Below, piece by piece: positions 1 to 6,428 of a stretch of DNA of 6,438 nucleotides. Position numbers and translations under genes: made by a program. The stretch is from Syntrophomonadaceae bacterium (GTDB lineage: Bacteria; Bacillota; Syntrophomonadia; Syntrophomonadales; Syntrophomonadaceae). The notes under the pieces are model-generated. The model was not told the origin of the DNA. It did not search any database and saw only the letters and a list, made by a program, of their open reading frames with translations. The first letter of the stretch is position 1. Every line of letters starts with the position of its first letter. Location of the stretch: contig JAAZOA010000359.1 of the NCBI GenBank assembly GCA_012798055.1, forward strand, positions 1-6,438, written 5' to 3'.

Positions 1-602
1 CGAGCATCTTTACCGCTAAAGATAAGCATGACTTCTTGGTTATAAGATGACTGGCGCAACGTTATGCGGCACCCATCCTGAACTCTCAGATTAGTGAGGT
101 CATCTTGCAGATAGCGGCTTATTTCCTCCATGTCCTGGCTTATGAGCAGGCATGTGTCAATCGTCACCAGTTCCCGGCTGCCTGGCCGGAAATAGCCCAT
201 CAATATCCTCCCGCCCAAAGTGCCGGTGTGCCATTCAACCTTGTTGCGATAGCGCCAGGGATCTTCCATTCCCAGCACAGGCTCTACTTTGACTGCAATG
301 CCGCCAATTCTTTCTATTGCATCCTGTACTACCTGTCCTTTCAGCTGCAATTGACGCGGGTAACTCATATGCTGATATTGACAACCCCCGCAGGCAAAAT
401 AATGCGGACAAGGAGGCTCAGTGCGGTCAGGAGAAGGCTCCAAAACCTGGATGAGCCTGGCCCGGGCATAAGATTTCCGGTTGTCAATCATCTCGATATC
501 AATGATCTCTCCGGGAATAGTCCCGGGAATAAACACAGCTTTTCCCTCGATCCGAGCTACACCTTCTCCATTGTGGGTGATACTATCTACATGACAGCGC
601 AA
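1..602 (-). CDS. rlmD: 23S rRNA (uracil-5-)-methyltransferase, RlmD/RlmCD (RumA) family, N-terminal part
   Basis: This gene encodes the first 200 residues of a SAM-dependent RNA m5U methyltransferase of the TrmA/RumA family; the rest lies beyond the left edge. Residues 1-55 form a TRAM RNA-binding domain with the family signature ITHNGEGVARIEG (8-20), then VFIPGTIPGE. A [4Fe-4S] cluster motif Cys-x5-Cys-x2-Cys follows at C65, C71 and C74 (CPHYFACGGCQYQHM), and the expected fourth ligand is C151 in IDTC. The segment DPWRYRNKVEW (114-124) is the conserved start of the methyltransferase part. The SAM site and catalytic cysteine are outside the window, so activity cannot be judged. The start is taken as TTG at 602-600, because this frame has a stop upstream and no ATG before the TRAM core, and GGGGG lies 7 bases upstream. 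It follows the iorB terminator by about 30 bases. Which uridine is modified, and whether the enzyme is dual-site like Bacillus RlmCD, cannot be told. Confidence 0.93.
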   Translation of the reverse strand, partial: MRCHVDSITHNGEGVARIEGKAVFIPGTIPGEIIDIEMIDNRKSYARARLIQVLEPSPDRTEPPCPHYFACGGCQYQHMSYPRQLQLKGQVVQDAIERIGGIAVKVEPVLGMEDPWRYRNKVEWHTGTLGGRILMGYFRPGSRELVTIDTCLLISQDMEEISRYLQDDLTNLRVQDGCRITLRQSSYNQEVMLIFSGKDA

Positions 603-609
603 TTCATTT

Positions 610-614
610 CCCCC
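610..614 (-). promoter_or_regulatory. Shine-Dalgarno for the TTG start of rlmD
   Basis: The minus strand reads GGGGGAAATGAATTG. The G-run ends 7 bases before the TTG. The ATG just upstream at 616-614 is in another frame and reaches TAG after nine codons, so this site supports the TTG start. Confidence 0.55.
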
Positions 615-634
615 ATGTTTTTCTAAATGTTAAA

Positions 635-661
635 AGAGCGGAAAATTATGTTTTCCGCTCT
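635..661 (-). terminator. Rho-independent terminator after iorB
   Basis: There is a perfect 11-bp inverted repeat, AGAGCGGAAAA (635-645) and TTTTCCGCTCT (651-661), with a 5-base loop. Read on the minus strand, the stem is followed by a short T-run (TTTT at 635-632). No T-run follows on the plus strand, so it acts on minus-strand transcripts. It lies 26 bases past the iorB stop and ends about 30 bases before rlmD. The T-run is short, so termination may be partial. Confidence 0.75.
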
Positions 662-687
662 GCATGAATGATTTCTTCCCAACTTTC

Positions 688-1281
688 CTATCCAGCTGAA
701 GTCATCAGTTGGCGCCCCTCATTGAAGGCAGCCAGATTTACCTCCAGGGCTTTAGGGGGCACAATTTCCCGTATGGCATCAACTACCTGGTCCTCAGGGA
801 GATTGATGGCCTGGCTAAGCATACCCACCAGCACTACATTGGCTGCCTTGATGTTGCCGCATCCCTCAGCAATACTGGTTGCATCGACTATCACAGTCCT
901 GGGAACCAAGCCGGCTATTTTGTTGTGGATGTCATCAGGATACTTGGCTTTGCCGCTCATCACTGGCAGGGGGTTCACCCGTTCATTATTGATTATCACC
1001 ATCCCGCCCGGTTTCAAATAATCAAGCCAGCGTGCAGCCTCGATCTTTTCAAAAGCCAGGAGCACATCCGCCGTGCCTTTGCTGATGATGGGGGAATAGA
1101 TCTTGTCCCCGTAGCGGACCTGGGTTACCACGCTGCCCCCCCTCTGCGCCATACCATGTACTTCAGATACCTTGACATCATATCCCATCGCGACTACAGC
1201 TTGGGCTATGATCCGGCTGGTTAACAGAGTGCCTTGCCCGCCTACCCCGACTATCATGATATTGGTGGTTTGTCCTAGCAT
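688..1281 (-). CDS. iorB: Indolepyruvate:ferredoxin oxidoreductase, beta subunit
   Basis: This is the small subunit (197 aa) of the cytoplasmic indolepyruvate:ferredoxin oxidoreductase, which oxidises aryl pyruvates (indolepyruvate, phenylpyruvate, hydroxyphenylpyruvate) with CoA to aryl-acetyl-CoA and CO2, reducing ferredoxin. It is the gamma-type domain of the 2-oxoacid:acceptor oxidoreductase superfamily. The glycine-rich motif GVGGQG is at residues 12-17, and the family signature EVHGMAQRGGSV is at 40-51. The length fits the usual roughly 190-200 aa. The ATG start is 3 bases after the iorA stop, and its ribosome site GGAGGGA (1294-1288) overlaps the last iorA codons, so the two subunits are translationally coupled, as expected for a complex. 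The subunit carries no cofactor-binding cysteine motif; the TPP and Fe-S centres are in IorA. It is the last gene before the hairpin terminator at 635-661. Confidence 0.95.
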   Translation of the reverse strand: MLGQTTNIMIVGVGGQGTLLTSRIIAQAVVAMGYDVKVSEVHGMAQRGGSVVTQVRYGDKIYSPIISKGTADVLLAFEKIEAARWLDYLKPGGMVIINNERVNPLPVMSGKAKYPDDIHNKIAGLVPRTVIVDATSIAEGCGNIKAANVVLVGMLSQAINLPEDQVVDAIREIVPPKALEVNLAAFNEGRQLMTSAG

Positions 1282-1284
1282 TTC

Positions 1285-3024
1285 TTATCCCTCCACTTTC
1301 TTGATGGCATCGAAGGTACAGACCTGGGGACAGAGACCGCAAGCTACACAATTATGATTCATGACCGCTAGCTTTTCTTCATCGAGGAATGAAACCCCGG
1401 CACAACAAGTCCTGAGGCAAAGCCGGCACCCTTTGCAGAGCTCTTTGTCGACATAATACCTTTCTGTCTGTACAACCTTATTGAGGAGCACACAGGCACG
1501 TTTAGCAATTATTACGGACGGTTCTCTTCGGTTCAGTTCCTCTTTCAGCGCAGTCTGCAGCTGGTCCAGCTGCAAGGGGTCAACGACCCTCACGTTCTTT
1601 ATCCCCACCGCTTTTACCAATGCTACGAGGTCTAACTTGGGGCTGGGCTCGCTGCGGATATTCATCCCCGTGGCCGGATGATCTTGGTGTCCGGTCATCG
1701 CGGTCGTATCGTTGTCAAGAATCAGGACTGTGGATGTCCCCTGATTGTAGACAATATCGATCAGGGGGGTTATTCCGGAATGTACAAAGGTTGAATCACC
1801 GATCACGGCAACGGTCCTGGAGGCGAATTCTTCGCCCCGGGCCTTTTCCATGCCTAAAGCCGAACCGATGCTCGCCCCCATACAGATGCAGGCATCCATG
1901 GCTTCCAGCGGGCTGAGCGCTCCCAGAGTATAACAACCAATGTCCCCCATGACTACGAGCCTCATCTTATGCAGGGTATGGAAAACCCCGCGGTGAGGAC
2001 ACCCCGGGCATAACAGCGGAGGTCGGGGAGGTACCTCTTTGTCCAGGCCAAAACCAACTGCAGGTTGAGTCCAGGATAGTTTTTCGGCGATCATTTCCGG
2101 ACTATACTCGCCCTGCAAAGTAAAAATCTCTTTACCTTCGGCTTTGATCCCCCAGGACTTAACCTGTTCCTCGATGACTGGTTCAAGTTCCTCTATCACT
2201 ACCAATCTTTCCACTTGGGAGGCGAAGTCGGTTATCAGCCTTTGCGGGAGAGGATTGGTTATACCCAGTTTCAGGATGGAGGCTCCAGGCAGGGCTTCTT
2301 TTACGTACTGATAAACCACCCCGCTGGTAATTATACCCAGCTCTTTGTGCCCCCATTCGATCCGGTTCAGAGGACTGGTCTCAGCATATTCCCTCAGCTT
2401 GTGGAATTTCTTTTCCACTTCCGCATGGCGCATGCGGGCATGTCCAGGCAGCATTACAAATTTAGGCCCATTTTTTCGGTAAGCTTTCATCTGTACTTCT
2501 TTTTTCTCGCCTTCAGCCACCATGGTCTGGGAATGGGCGAGGCGGGTGGTTATGCGCAGCATCACCGGTGCATCGAATTCTTCACTAATCTCAAAGCCCA
2601 GGCGGGTAAAATCAAGAGCTTCCTGGCTGTCAGCAGGCTCCAAAACCGGCACTTTGGCGAAACGCCCGTAACCTCTATTATCTTGCTCATTTTGGGAGGA
2701 ATGCATGCCGGGGTCATCGGCGGATATGAACACCAGGCCGCCGTTTACCCCAGTATAGGCAAAAGTGAACAGAGGATCGGCGGCCACATTCACACCTACA
2801 TGTTTCATGGCTACAAGAGTACGCGCACCGCCGATAGAAGCACCTGCGCCTACTTCCATAGCCACTTTTTCATTCGGCGACCACTCAGCATATACCCCTT
2901 CATACTGGGCAAAGGTGCTTACTATCTCGGTGCTGGGTGTTCCGGGATAGGCGGCAGCTACTGTTGCTCCCGCTTCATAAGCGCCGCGAGCTATGGCCGC
3001 ATTGCCAATCATCAATTTCTTCAT
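1285..3024 (-). CDS. iorA: Indolepyruvate:ferredoxin oxidoreductase, alpha subunit
   Basis: This is the large catalytic subunit (579 aa) of the TPP- and Fe-S-dependent aryl pyruvate oxidoreductase; it pairs with IorB. Residues 1-160 are the pyrimidine-binding domain, starting MIGNAAIARGAYEAG, with AAYPGTPSTEI (25-34) and SADDPGMHSSQNEQDNR (101-117). A transketolase-C-like domain follows at about 225-300. The TPP diphosphate-binding domain starts with CPGCPHRG (339-346), then GDIGCYTLGAL (360-370), and has GDS (409-411) and LDNDTTAMTG (436-445). The C-terminus is a two-cluster ferredoxin domain: C530, C533, C536, C540 and C559, C562, C565, C569. The residue after C540 is a second cysteine where proline is usual. 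The length matches the family. The ATG directly abuts the yyaC stop (TAGATG), with GGAGG (3035-3031) inside the end of yyaC. The enzyme is oxygen sensitive in known cases, which suggests an anaerobe. The true substrate range cannot be read from sequence. Confidence 0.96.
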   Translation of the reverse strand: MKKLMIGNAAIARGAYEAGATVAAAYPGTPSTEIVSTFAQYEGVYAEWSPNEKVAMEVGAGASIGGARTLVAMKHVGVNVAADPLFTFAYTGVNGGLVFISADDPGMHSSQNEQDNRGYGRFAKVPVLEPADSQEALDFTRLGFEISEEFDAPVMLRITTRLAHSQTMVAEGEKKEVQMKAYRKNGPKFVMLPGHARMRHAEVEKKFHKLREYAETSPLNRIEWGHKELGIITSGVVYQYVKEALPGASILKLGITNPLPQRLITDFASQVERLVVIEELEPVIEEQVKSWGIKAEGKEIFTLQGEYSPEMIAEKLSWTQPAVGFGLDKEVPPRPPLLCPGCPHRGVFHTLHKMRLVVMGDIGCYTLGALSPLEAMDACICMGASIGSALGMEKARGEEFASRTVAVIGDSTFVHSGITPLIDIVYNQGTSTVLILDNDTTAMTGHQDHPATGMNIRSEPSPKLDLVALVKAVGIKNVRVVDPLQLDQLQTALKEELNRREPSVIIAKRACVLLNKVVQTERYYVDKELCKGCRLCLRTCCAGVSFLDEEKLAVMNHNCVACGLCPQVCTFDAIKKVEG

Positions 3025-3579
3025 CTAAATCCTCCGTTCTGTAACAGGATACTGTATTCTGTGCCATTCACTGATGACTCCGCTCAGCAGTCCCGCCATA
3101 TTATACACCAGAGCCAGTCCCGGCCTTCTTTGGGCTCTCGTTAACTGCTGTGCATGTTTGGTATCGACAATGCCGGTTATAGCAATCTGCCCGACTGTAG
3201 GCAGATTCCTGGCCAGAGCTTTGCCGGGAACAATTCCGCCTTTTTTGATTCGTATCAAGCCTATTTCATCTTCTCTGCCCGCAGATGCATCCACTGCGAC
3301 CACGATCCGGTCCCCATTGGCTTCTCGGGCATTTTTGAGCCCTGAAACCAGATTTTGCGCATGCAAGGGCCGATCGAGCGTGCCATAGACGATCAGTTCA
3401 GGTTCAAGCGAACTGAGCATAGAGCCGGTCAGAGGCCCAAAACAATCTAAAACATGACGGTCAGTACCGATGAATATAAACATCGGTTCTTTTTGGGTAT
3501 CCTCCAAGGCCACTGTCAAAGCTTTGACAAGAATGGCTAGAGCCGCTTCTTGCCGGTGATGGACTTCAGCTAAAACCAT
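3025..3579 (-). CDS. yyaC: YyaC-family sporulation protein (DUF1256, putative spore protease fold)
   Basis: This 184-aa protein matches the YyaC/DUF1256 family, which is found in endospore formers and is related in fold to the germination protease GPR and hydrogenase-maturation peptidases. The substrate is not established. Visible family motifs are FIGTDRHVLDCFGPLTG (36-52), with D40 and D45 in the position of the metal/active-site acidic residues of related peptidases, VYGTLDRPLHAQNL (64-77), VAVDASAGR (94-102), PGKALARNLPTVG (118-130) and ITGIVDT (134-140). There is no signal peptide or membrane segment. ATG begins 3 bases after the hisC stop (TAAGAAATG), with AGGA 7 bases upstream, and its stop touches the iorA start, so it is locked into the operon. 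The last codons supply the iorA ribosome site. The neighbours are metabolic, so its reason for being here is unknown. It marks the host as a probable spore former. Confidence 0.9.
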   Translation of the reverse strand: MVLAEVHHRQEAALAILVKALTVALEDTQKEPMFIFIGTDRHVLDCFGPLTGSMLSSLEPELIVYGTLDRPLHAQNLVSGLKNAREANGDRIVVAVDASAGREDEIGLIRIKKGGIVPGKALARNLPTVGQIAITGIVDTKHAQQLTRAQRRPGLALVYNMAGLLSGVISEWHRIQYPVTERRI

Positions 3580-3582
3580 TTC

Positions 3583-4692
3583 TTATTCCTGCTCCGCCAA
3601 AACCTTTTTGAGTCCATTGATAAAACGCTCATTTTCTTGCCGGGTCCCGACGGTGACCCTTATGAAGGTTGGGTACCCAAATGTATCGCCGGTACGCACG
3701 ATAATCCCCAACCTCAGCAGGGCTTTGAAGACTGCCTGGCAGTCTCTGCCCGAGTCCAGAAAGATGAAGTTGGACTCAGTAGGTACATACGCCAGCCCCA
3801 TCTCATTAAACATTTCGTAGAGGTATTCTTTGCCTTGCGAGTTGACCCGGCGGCTTTCTTCCACATGCCGGATGTCATCGATGGCTGCCAGTGCACCGAC
3901 TTGGGCCAATAGATTCACATTGAACGGTTCGGTGATCATCTCCAGGGCCTGAGCTATCTCCGGGGTGGTGAAACCGTAGCCTATCCTGAGCCCCGCCAGC
4001 CCGTAAATCTTGCTGAATGTGCGCAAGACGATGGCATTGCGATCAGCCTTTACATATTTCAATCCGCTAAGAAAATTGGGATTTTCCACGTACTCCTGGT
4101 AGGCTTCATCAAAAACCACCAACACATCTTCCGAGATCCGGTCCATAAAGCTCTGCATCGCTCCTGCATCGACGATTGTGCCGGTGGGATTGTTGGGATT
4201 ACAAATGAATACCATCTTTGTCCGGGGCGTTACCGCCGTCAGTATCTTTTCCAGGTCATGGGTAAAATCCTTAAGCGGTATTTCCACACATTCCGCGCCC
4301 ATAATTCTGGCCGTAAATTCGTATTCGGCAAAGGAGGGCTTGGCGTAGATGATCCCGTCACCACTACTCAGAAAAGCCATCGCCAGCAACATCAGTATCT
4401 CGTCTGAACCGTTGCCAACCACTATGGACGACTCGCTGATCTTATGAACTTCAGCTAGGCGTTTTTTAAGTTCGAAACAATTGGCATCGGGATAATGGTG
4501 CATCTGTCCCAGGGCCTCACTTATGGCTTCCCTGGCTTTAGGAGAAGTCCCCAGAGGATTCTCATTGGATGCCAGCTTGATTATGTCTTTTATTCCCAGT
4601 TCTCTTCTGACTTCTTCAATGGGTTTGCCGGGCACGTAAGGTTTCAGGCTGAATATCTCCGGCCTGGCCTTCCTTGTTACAAAGTCGCGCAT
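3583..4692 (-). CDS. hisC: Histidinol-phosphate / aromatic aminotransferase, HisC family
   Basis: This is a PLP-dependent class I/II (fold type I) aminotransferase of 369 aa. HisC converts imidazole-acetol phosphate plus glutamate to histidinol phosphate; Firmicute HisC proteins can also transaminate phenylalanine and tyrosine. Family marks in order: RPEIFSLKPYVPGKPIEEV (10-28), KLASNENPLG (39-48), VVGNGSDEI (91-99), CNPNNPTG (164-171), VFDEAYQEYV (193-202), the PLP lysine K228 in RTFSKIYGLAGLRIGYG (224-240), and the substrate-binding R345 in FIRVTVGT (343-350). The start is set at ATG 4692, because GGGAG lies 8 bases upstream. The same frame extends to ATG 4707 and TTG 4710, but no Shine-Dalgarno precedes those. 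No other his gene is visible. Its partners are yyaC and iorAB, which favours a role with aryl pyruvates, though a histidine role remains possible. A palindrome and a TATAAT box lie upstream. Confidence 0.9.
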   Translation of the reverse strand: MRDFVTRKARPEIFSLKPYVPGKPIEEVRRELGIKDIIKLASNENPLGTSPKAREAISEALGQMHHYPDANCFELKKRLAEVHKISESSIVVGNGSDEILMLLAMAFLSSGDGIIYAKPSFAEYEFTARIMGAECVEIPLKDFTHDLEKILTAVTPRTKMVFICNPNNPTGTIVDAGAMQSFMDRISEDVLVVFDEAYQEYVENPNFLSGLKYVKADRNAIVLRTFSKIYGLAGLRIGYGFTTPEIAQALEMITEPFNVNLLAQVGALAAIDDIRHVEESRRVNSQGKEYLYEMFNEMGLAYVPTESNFIFLDSGRDCQAVFKALLRLGIIVRTGDTFGYPTFIRVTVGTRQENERFINGLKKVLAEQE

Positions 4693-4700
4693 CACAAAAT

Positions 4701-4705
4701 CTCCC
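4701..4705 (-). promoter_or_regulatory. Shine-Dalgarno that sets the hisC start
   Basis: The minus strand reads GGGAG, then 8 bases, then ATG at 4692-4690. This spacing is near ideal. It would lie inside the coding sequence if the upstream TTG (4710) or ATG (4707) were used, and those two lack such a site. Confidence 0.6.
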
Positions 4706-4739
4706 ATCAACCATAGTCCATGGTCATCATTAATAGCTC

Positions 4740-4765
4740 TAAATCGTTAATCCCTTAACGATTTA
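4740..4765. repeat. Perfect 11-bp inverted repeat upstream of hisC
   Basis: TAAATCGTTAA (4740-4750) and TTAACGATTTA (4755-4765) are exact reverse complements with a 4-base centre, TCCC. The repeat overlaps the stop codon of the 107-aa gene (4749-4747) and lies about 48 bases before the hisC start. On the minus strand it is followed by AGAGC rather than a T-run, and the stem is AT-rich, so a classic terminator is unlikely. It could be an operator or an mRNA hairpin. Confidence 0.65.
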
Positions 4766-5070
4766 TTATACCGCAACAGATCGCGAATGGTATCGATATT
4801 TCTGGTTTGGGACAACAAATCGCTAAAATCCATATTTACCAGAGTCGCATGAACGATGTCGCGCAATTCTTTGTCCGGGTGACTGCCTTCCCATTCCCGG
4901 AGCAAGCTTACCAATCCGCAATCATCCTTCCCCATCATAACCAGGTCCAAGATGGAAAGCAGGCAGTGCATCTCTTCTTTGGTGAGTATATTCTTCTGCA
5001 GGTGAAGATTGAGGATGAGATTCACCGTATCATCGTATATTTTCTTGCGCTTGCTGTCCCAATCTATCAT
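4747..5070 (-). CDS. Hypothetical protein, 107 aa, coupled to DnaB-like helicase
   Basis: I do not recognise this family. The product is a small, soluble, highly charged protein that looks almost entirely helical. It has a basic start (DSKRKKIYDD), a leucine-rich first half (about 17-45, ending LLSILDLVMMG), a charged middle (LLREWEGSHPDKELRD, 56-71) and a helical end (IRDLLRYNKSLRD, 95-107). There are two cysteines (C36, C51), not in a metal-binding pattern, and no membrane segment or signal peptide. The ATG overlaps the TGA of the helicase gene by one base (TGATG), with AAGG 10 bases upstream, so translation is probably coupled. This hints at, but does not prove, a helicase partner or a shared process. 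The stop lies in the left arm of the inverted repeat at 4740-4765. The clean overlap, its size and the absence of any better frame argue that it is a real gene. Confidence 0.75.
   Translation of the reverse strand: MIDWDSKRKKIYDDTVNLILNLHLQKNILTKEEMHCLLSILDLVMMGKDDCGLVSLLREWEGSHPDKELRDIVHATLVNMDFSDLLSQTRNIDTIRDLLRYNKSLRD
4765..4770 (-). promoter_or_regulatory. Possible -10 box (TATAAT) for the hisC operon
   Basis: A perfect TATAAT is read on the minus strand inside the last codons of the 107-aa gene. No good -35 hexamer lies 16-18 bases upstream (ATACCA at 17), and there is no TGn extended -10. A start site would fall within the 4740-4765 inverted repeat, a typical place for a repressor site. 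The evidence is one hexamer plus position only. Confidence 0.25.
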
Positions 5071-6428
5071 CAGGCGACTACCTTGGTTACATCCCTCATG
5101 GTCTGTCGCTGCAAATCGAAATGAATTGGGAAACCTATGCCGCTTTGACCATCGCGGTTTTTTTCCACGAAGATCATATAATTGGGCACAATATCGTATT
5201 TCCTCAGCTCCAGGTTTTCCTCCTGATCCTCCTGGGATATGGGAGTCAGTTTAAGCATCAGGTCACATTCGTTCTTCATGCGCTTGGCACCCTGCAGGGT
5301 ACCGTCGGGATTAAGCTGCACAAGGCACATAACCACTATTTGCAGGTTCTGAGCCAACATCTTTAGGGTTTTGACTATCTGTTCCAGTACCTGCCACTCC
5401 TGCAACCTGGGATCAAATTTATCCATGCGTCCCACATAATCGACTATCATCATGTCTATGCTTTTCTGGGCCTTGAATTTGCGCGCTATAGAGATGGCCT
5501 TCTCGGGGGTCAGGTTGGGACAGGGGTATGAATAAAAACCGCTTTCCTTCAGTTCGGCATAGCCTCGCAAGATGCGGGATAGTTCGGACTCGGTAAGTTC
5601 ACCACTTCTTACTTTATCATGCGGGATCCCGGAAAGGATGGAGCCCCAGCGCAAGGCTATCTGGGTCCGGCTCATTTCGGTATTCAGGTACAATATATTT
5701 CGCTTCTCTTTGATGGCTACAGCTTCAGCTGTATGCAGCGCAAACGAGGTTTTGCCATGACCGGTTTGAGCACCCAAGATTACGAGGTCGCCCGGCTTAT
5801 AGCCCAAGGTGATGCGATTGAGGTTATAGAAACCCGTAGTAACACCATCCAGGGGTATGACACCCTTATGTTTGTCCTTTATCTCTTTGTAGTGCATGAA
5901 ACGCTTTTCTACTTCTTCATAGCCTAGCTTGGCCAAGTCTGATGGGTCGTCCACGTGATCGTCGATTTCCAGAGCGGTGAGATTGGTCAATTCCTCCTCC
6001 GCTGCCAACAGCAGTTGTTCAACGTCCCGCTCTGATTCTGACTGGAGCGATTGGATATTGTGCTTCAGAAATGCGTAGAACTTGCGCAGCCGGCTGCGGT
6101 CTCTCACCTTTTGTATCCAATATTTGATATTCCCATCGTAAATATAATGCTCGGCTATATATTTGATTTCCTCGCTGTCACGTGTGTTGGTCAACATCCC
6201 TAAATTATGCGCTTCCTTGATCAGTTCCACATAGGTAGGGCGGATTTCCCTTTCGTAAAGGCTCTTAGTCAATTCGTATATGGTTGCATGCTGGGGGGAA
6301 TAAAAATCCGATCCCTGCATGGCATTACAAACCTCAATACAGGCTTCTTCCGAATGTAGCATCGAAGACAGTACCCGCCGCTCACTCTCCAGATCGAAAA
6401 GGGTTGCTTCTATATCACGTTCTGCCAT
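5070..6428 (-). CDS. DnaB-family replicative DNA helicase (divergent paralog)
   Basis: This 452-aa protein has the full two-domain DnaB layout: a hexameric 5'-3' helicase that unwinds DNA at forks. Residues 14-95 resemble the DnaB N-terminal domain (ESERRVLSSML at 14-24, SDFYSPQHATIYEL at 40-53). A linker with a helical charged stretch (about 105-190) follows. The RecA-like domain begins LDGVTTGFYNLNRITLGYKP (193-212) and holds the Walker A variant AQTGHGKT (220-227), the catalytic-glutamate motif NTEMSRTQIALR (249-260, E251), Walker B MMIVDY (326-331), the QLNP segment (371-374) and the arginine-finger region VEKNRDGQSG (421-430). It departs from housekeeping DnaB: LSQL becomes LVQL, and the region between it and the last motif is short, with GAKRMKNECDLMLKL (380-394) in place of the usual DLRESG-type motif. 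Start ATG 6428 is 10 bases from the window end, with no clear Shine-Dalgarno visible and the frame open upstream. It is likely a second, specialised DnaB copy; a prophage or integrated-element origin is possible. Confidence 0.88.
   Translation of the reverse strand: MAERDIEATLFDLESERRVLSSMLHSEEACIEVCNAMQGSDFYSPQHATIYELTKSLYEREIRPTYVELIKEAHNLGMLTNTRDSEEIKYIAEHYIYDGNIKYWIQKVRDRSRLRKFYAFLKHNIQSLQSESERDVEQLLLAAEEELTNLTALEIDDHVDDPSDLAKLGYEEVEKRFMHYKEIKDKHKGVIPLDGVTTGFYNLNRITLGYKPGDLVILGAQTGHGKTSFALHTAEAVAIKEKRNILYLNTEMSRTQIALRWGSILSGIPHDKVRSGELTESELSRILRGYAELKESGFYSYPCPNLTPEKAISIARKFKAQKSIDMMIVDYVGRMDKFDPRLQEWQVLEQIVKTLKMLAQNLQIVVMCLVQLNPDGTLQGAKRMKNECDLMLKLTPISQEDQEENLELRKYDIVPNYMIFVEKNRDGQSGIGFPIHFDLQRQTMRDVTKVVA

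Noticed and set aside
590..616. ATG at 616 as the start of the methyltransferase gene
   Set aside because: That frame stops at TAG after nine codons. Only a frameshift or sequence error would join it to the TRAM domain, and a TTG start with a good ribosome site explains the gene without one.
105..626. Plus-strand reading frame of 173 codons
   Set aside because: It is antisense to a frame with clear TRAM and Fe-S cluster motifs of an RNA methyltransferase. Its translation resembles no protein I know and contains no coherent domain.
2215..3144. Long plus-strand reading frame of 309 codons opposite iorA
   Set aside because: The minus strand here encodes unmistakable IorA motifs. The plus frame spans the iorA/yyaC junction and has no recognisable motif, so it is a shadow of codon bias.
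3025..3579. Hydrogenase maturation protease (HybD/HycI) instead of YyaC
   Set aside because: The GTD...GPL.G and YGTLDRPLHAQNL motifs are those of YyaC/DUF1256, and no hydrogenase gene is nearby.
4693..4710. Upstream start for hisC at TTG 4710 or ATG 4707
   Set aside because: No Shine-Dalgarno precedes either codon, while GGGAG lies 8 bases before ATG 4692. The extra six residues are not part of the family core. The choice remains open by a few codons.
4740..4765. Inverted repeat as a rho-independent terminator of the helicase pair
   Set aside because: The stem is AT-rich and is followed by AGAGC instead of a T-run on the minus strand; on the plus strand there is no transcript to end. Kept only as a repeat of unknown role.
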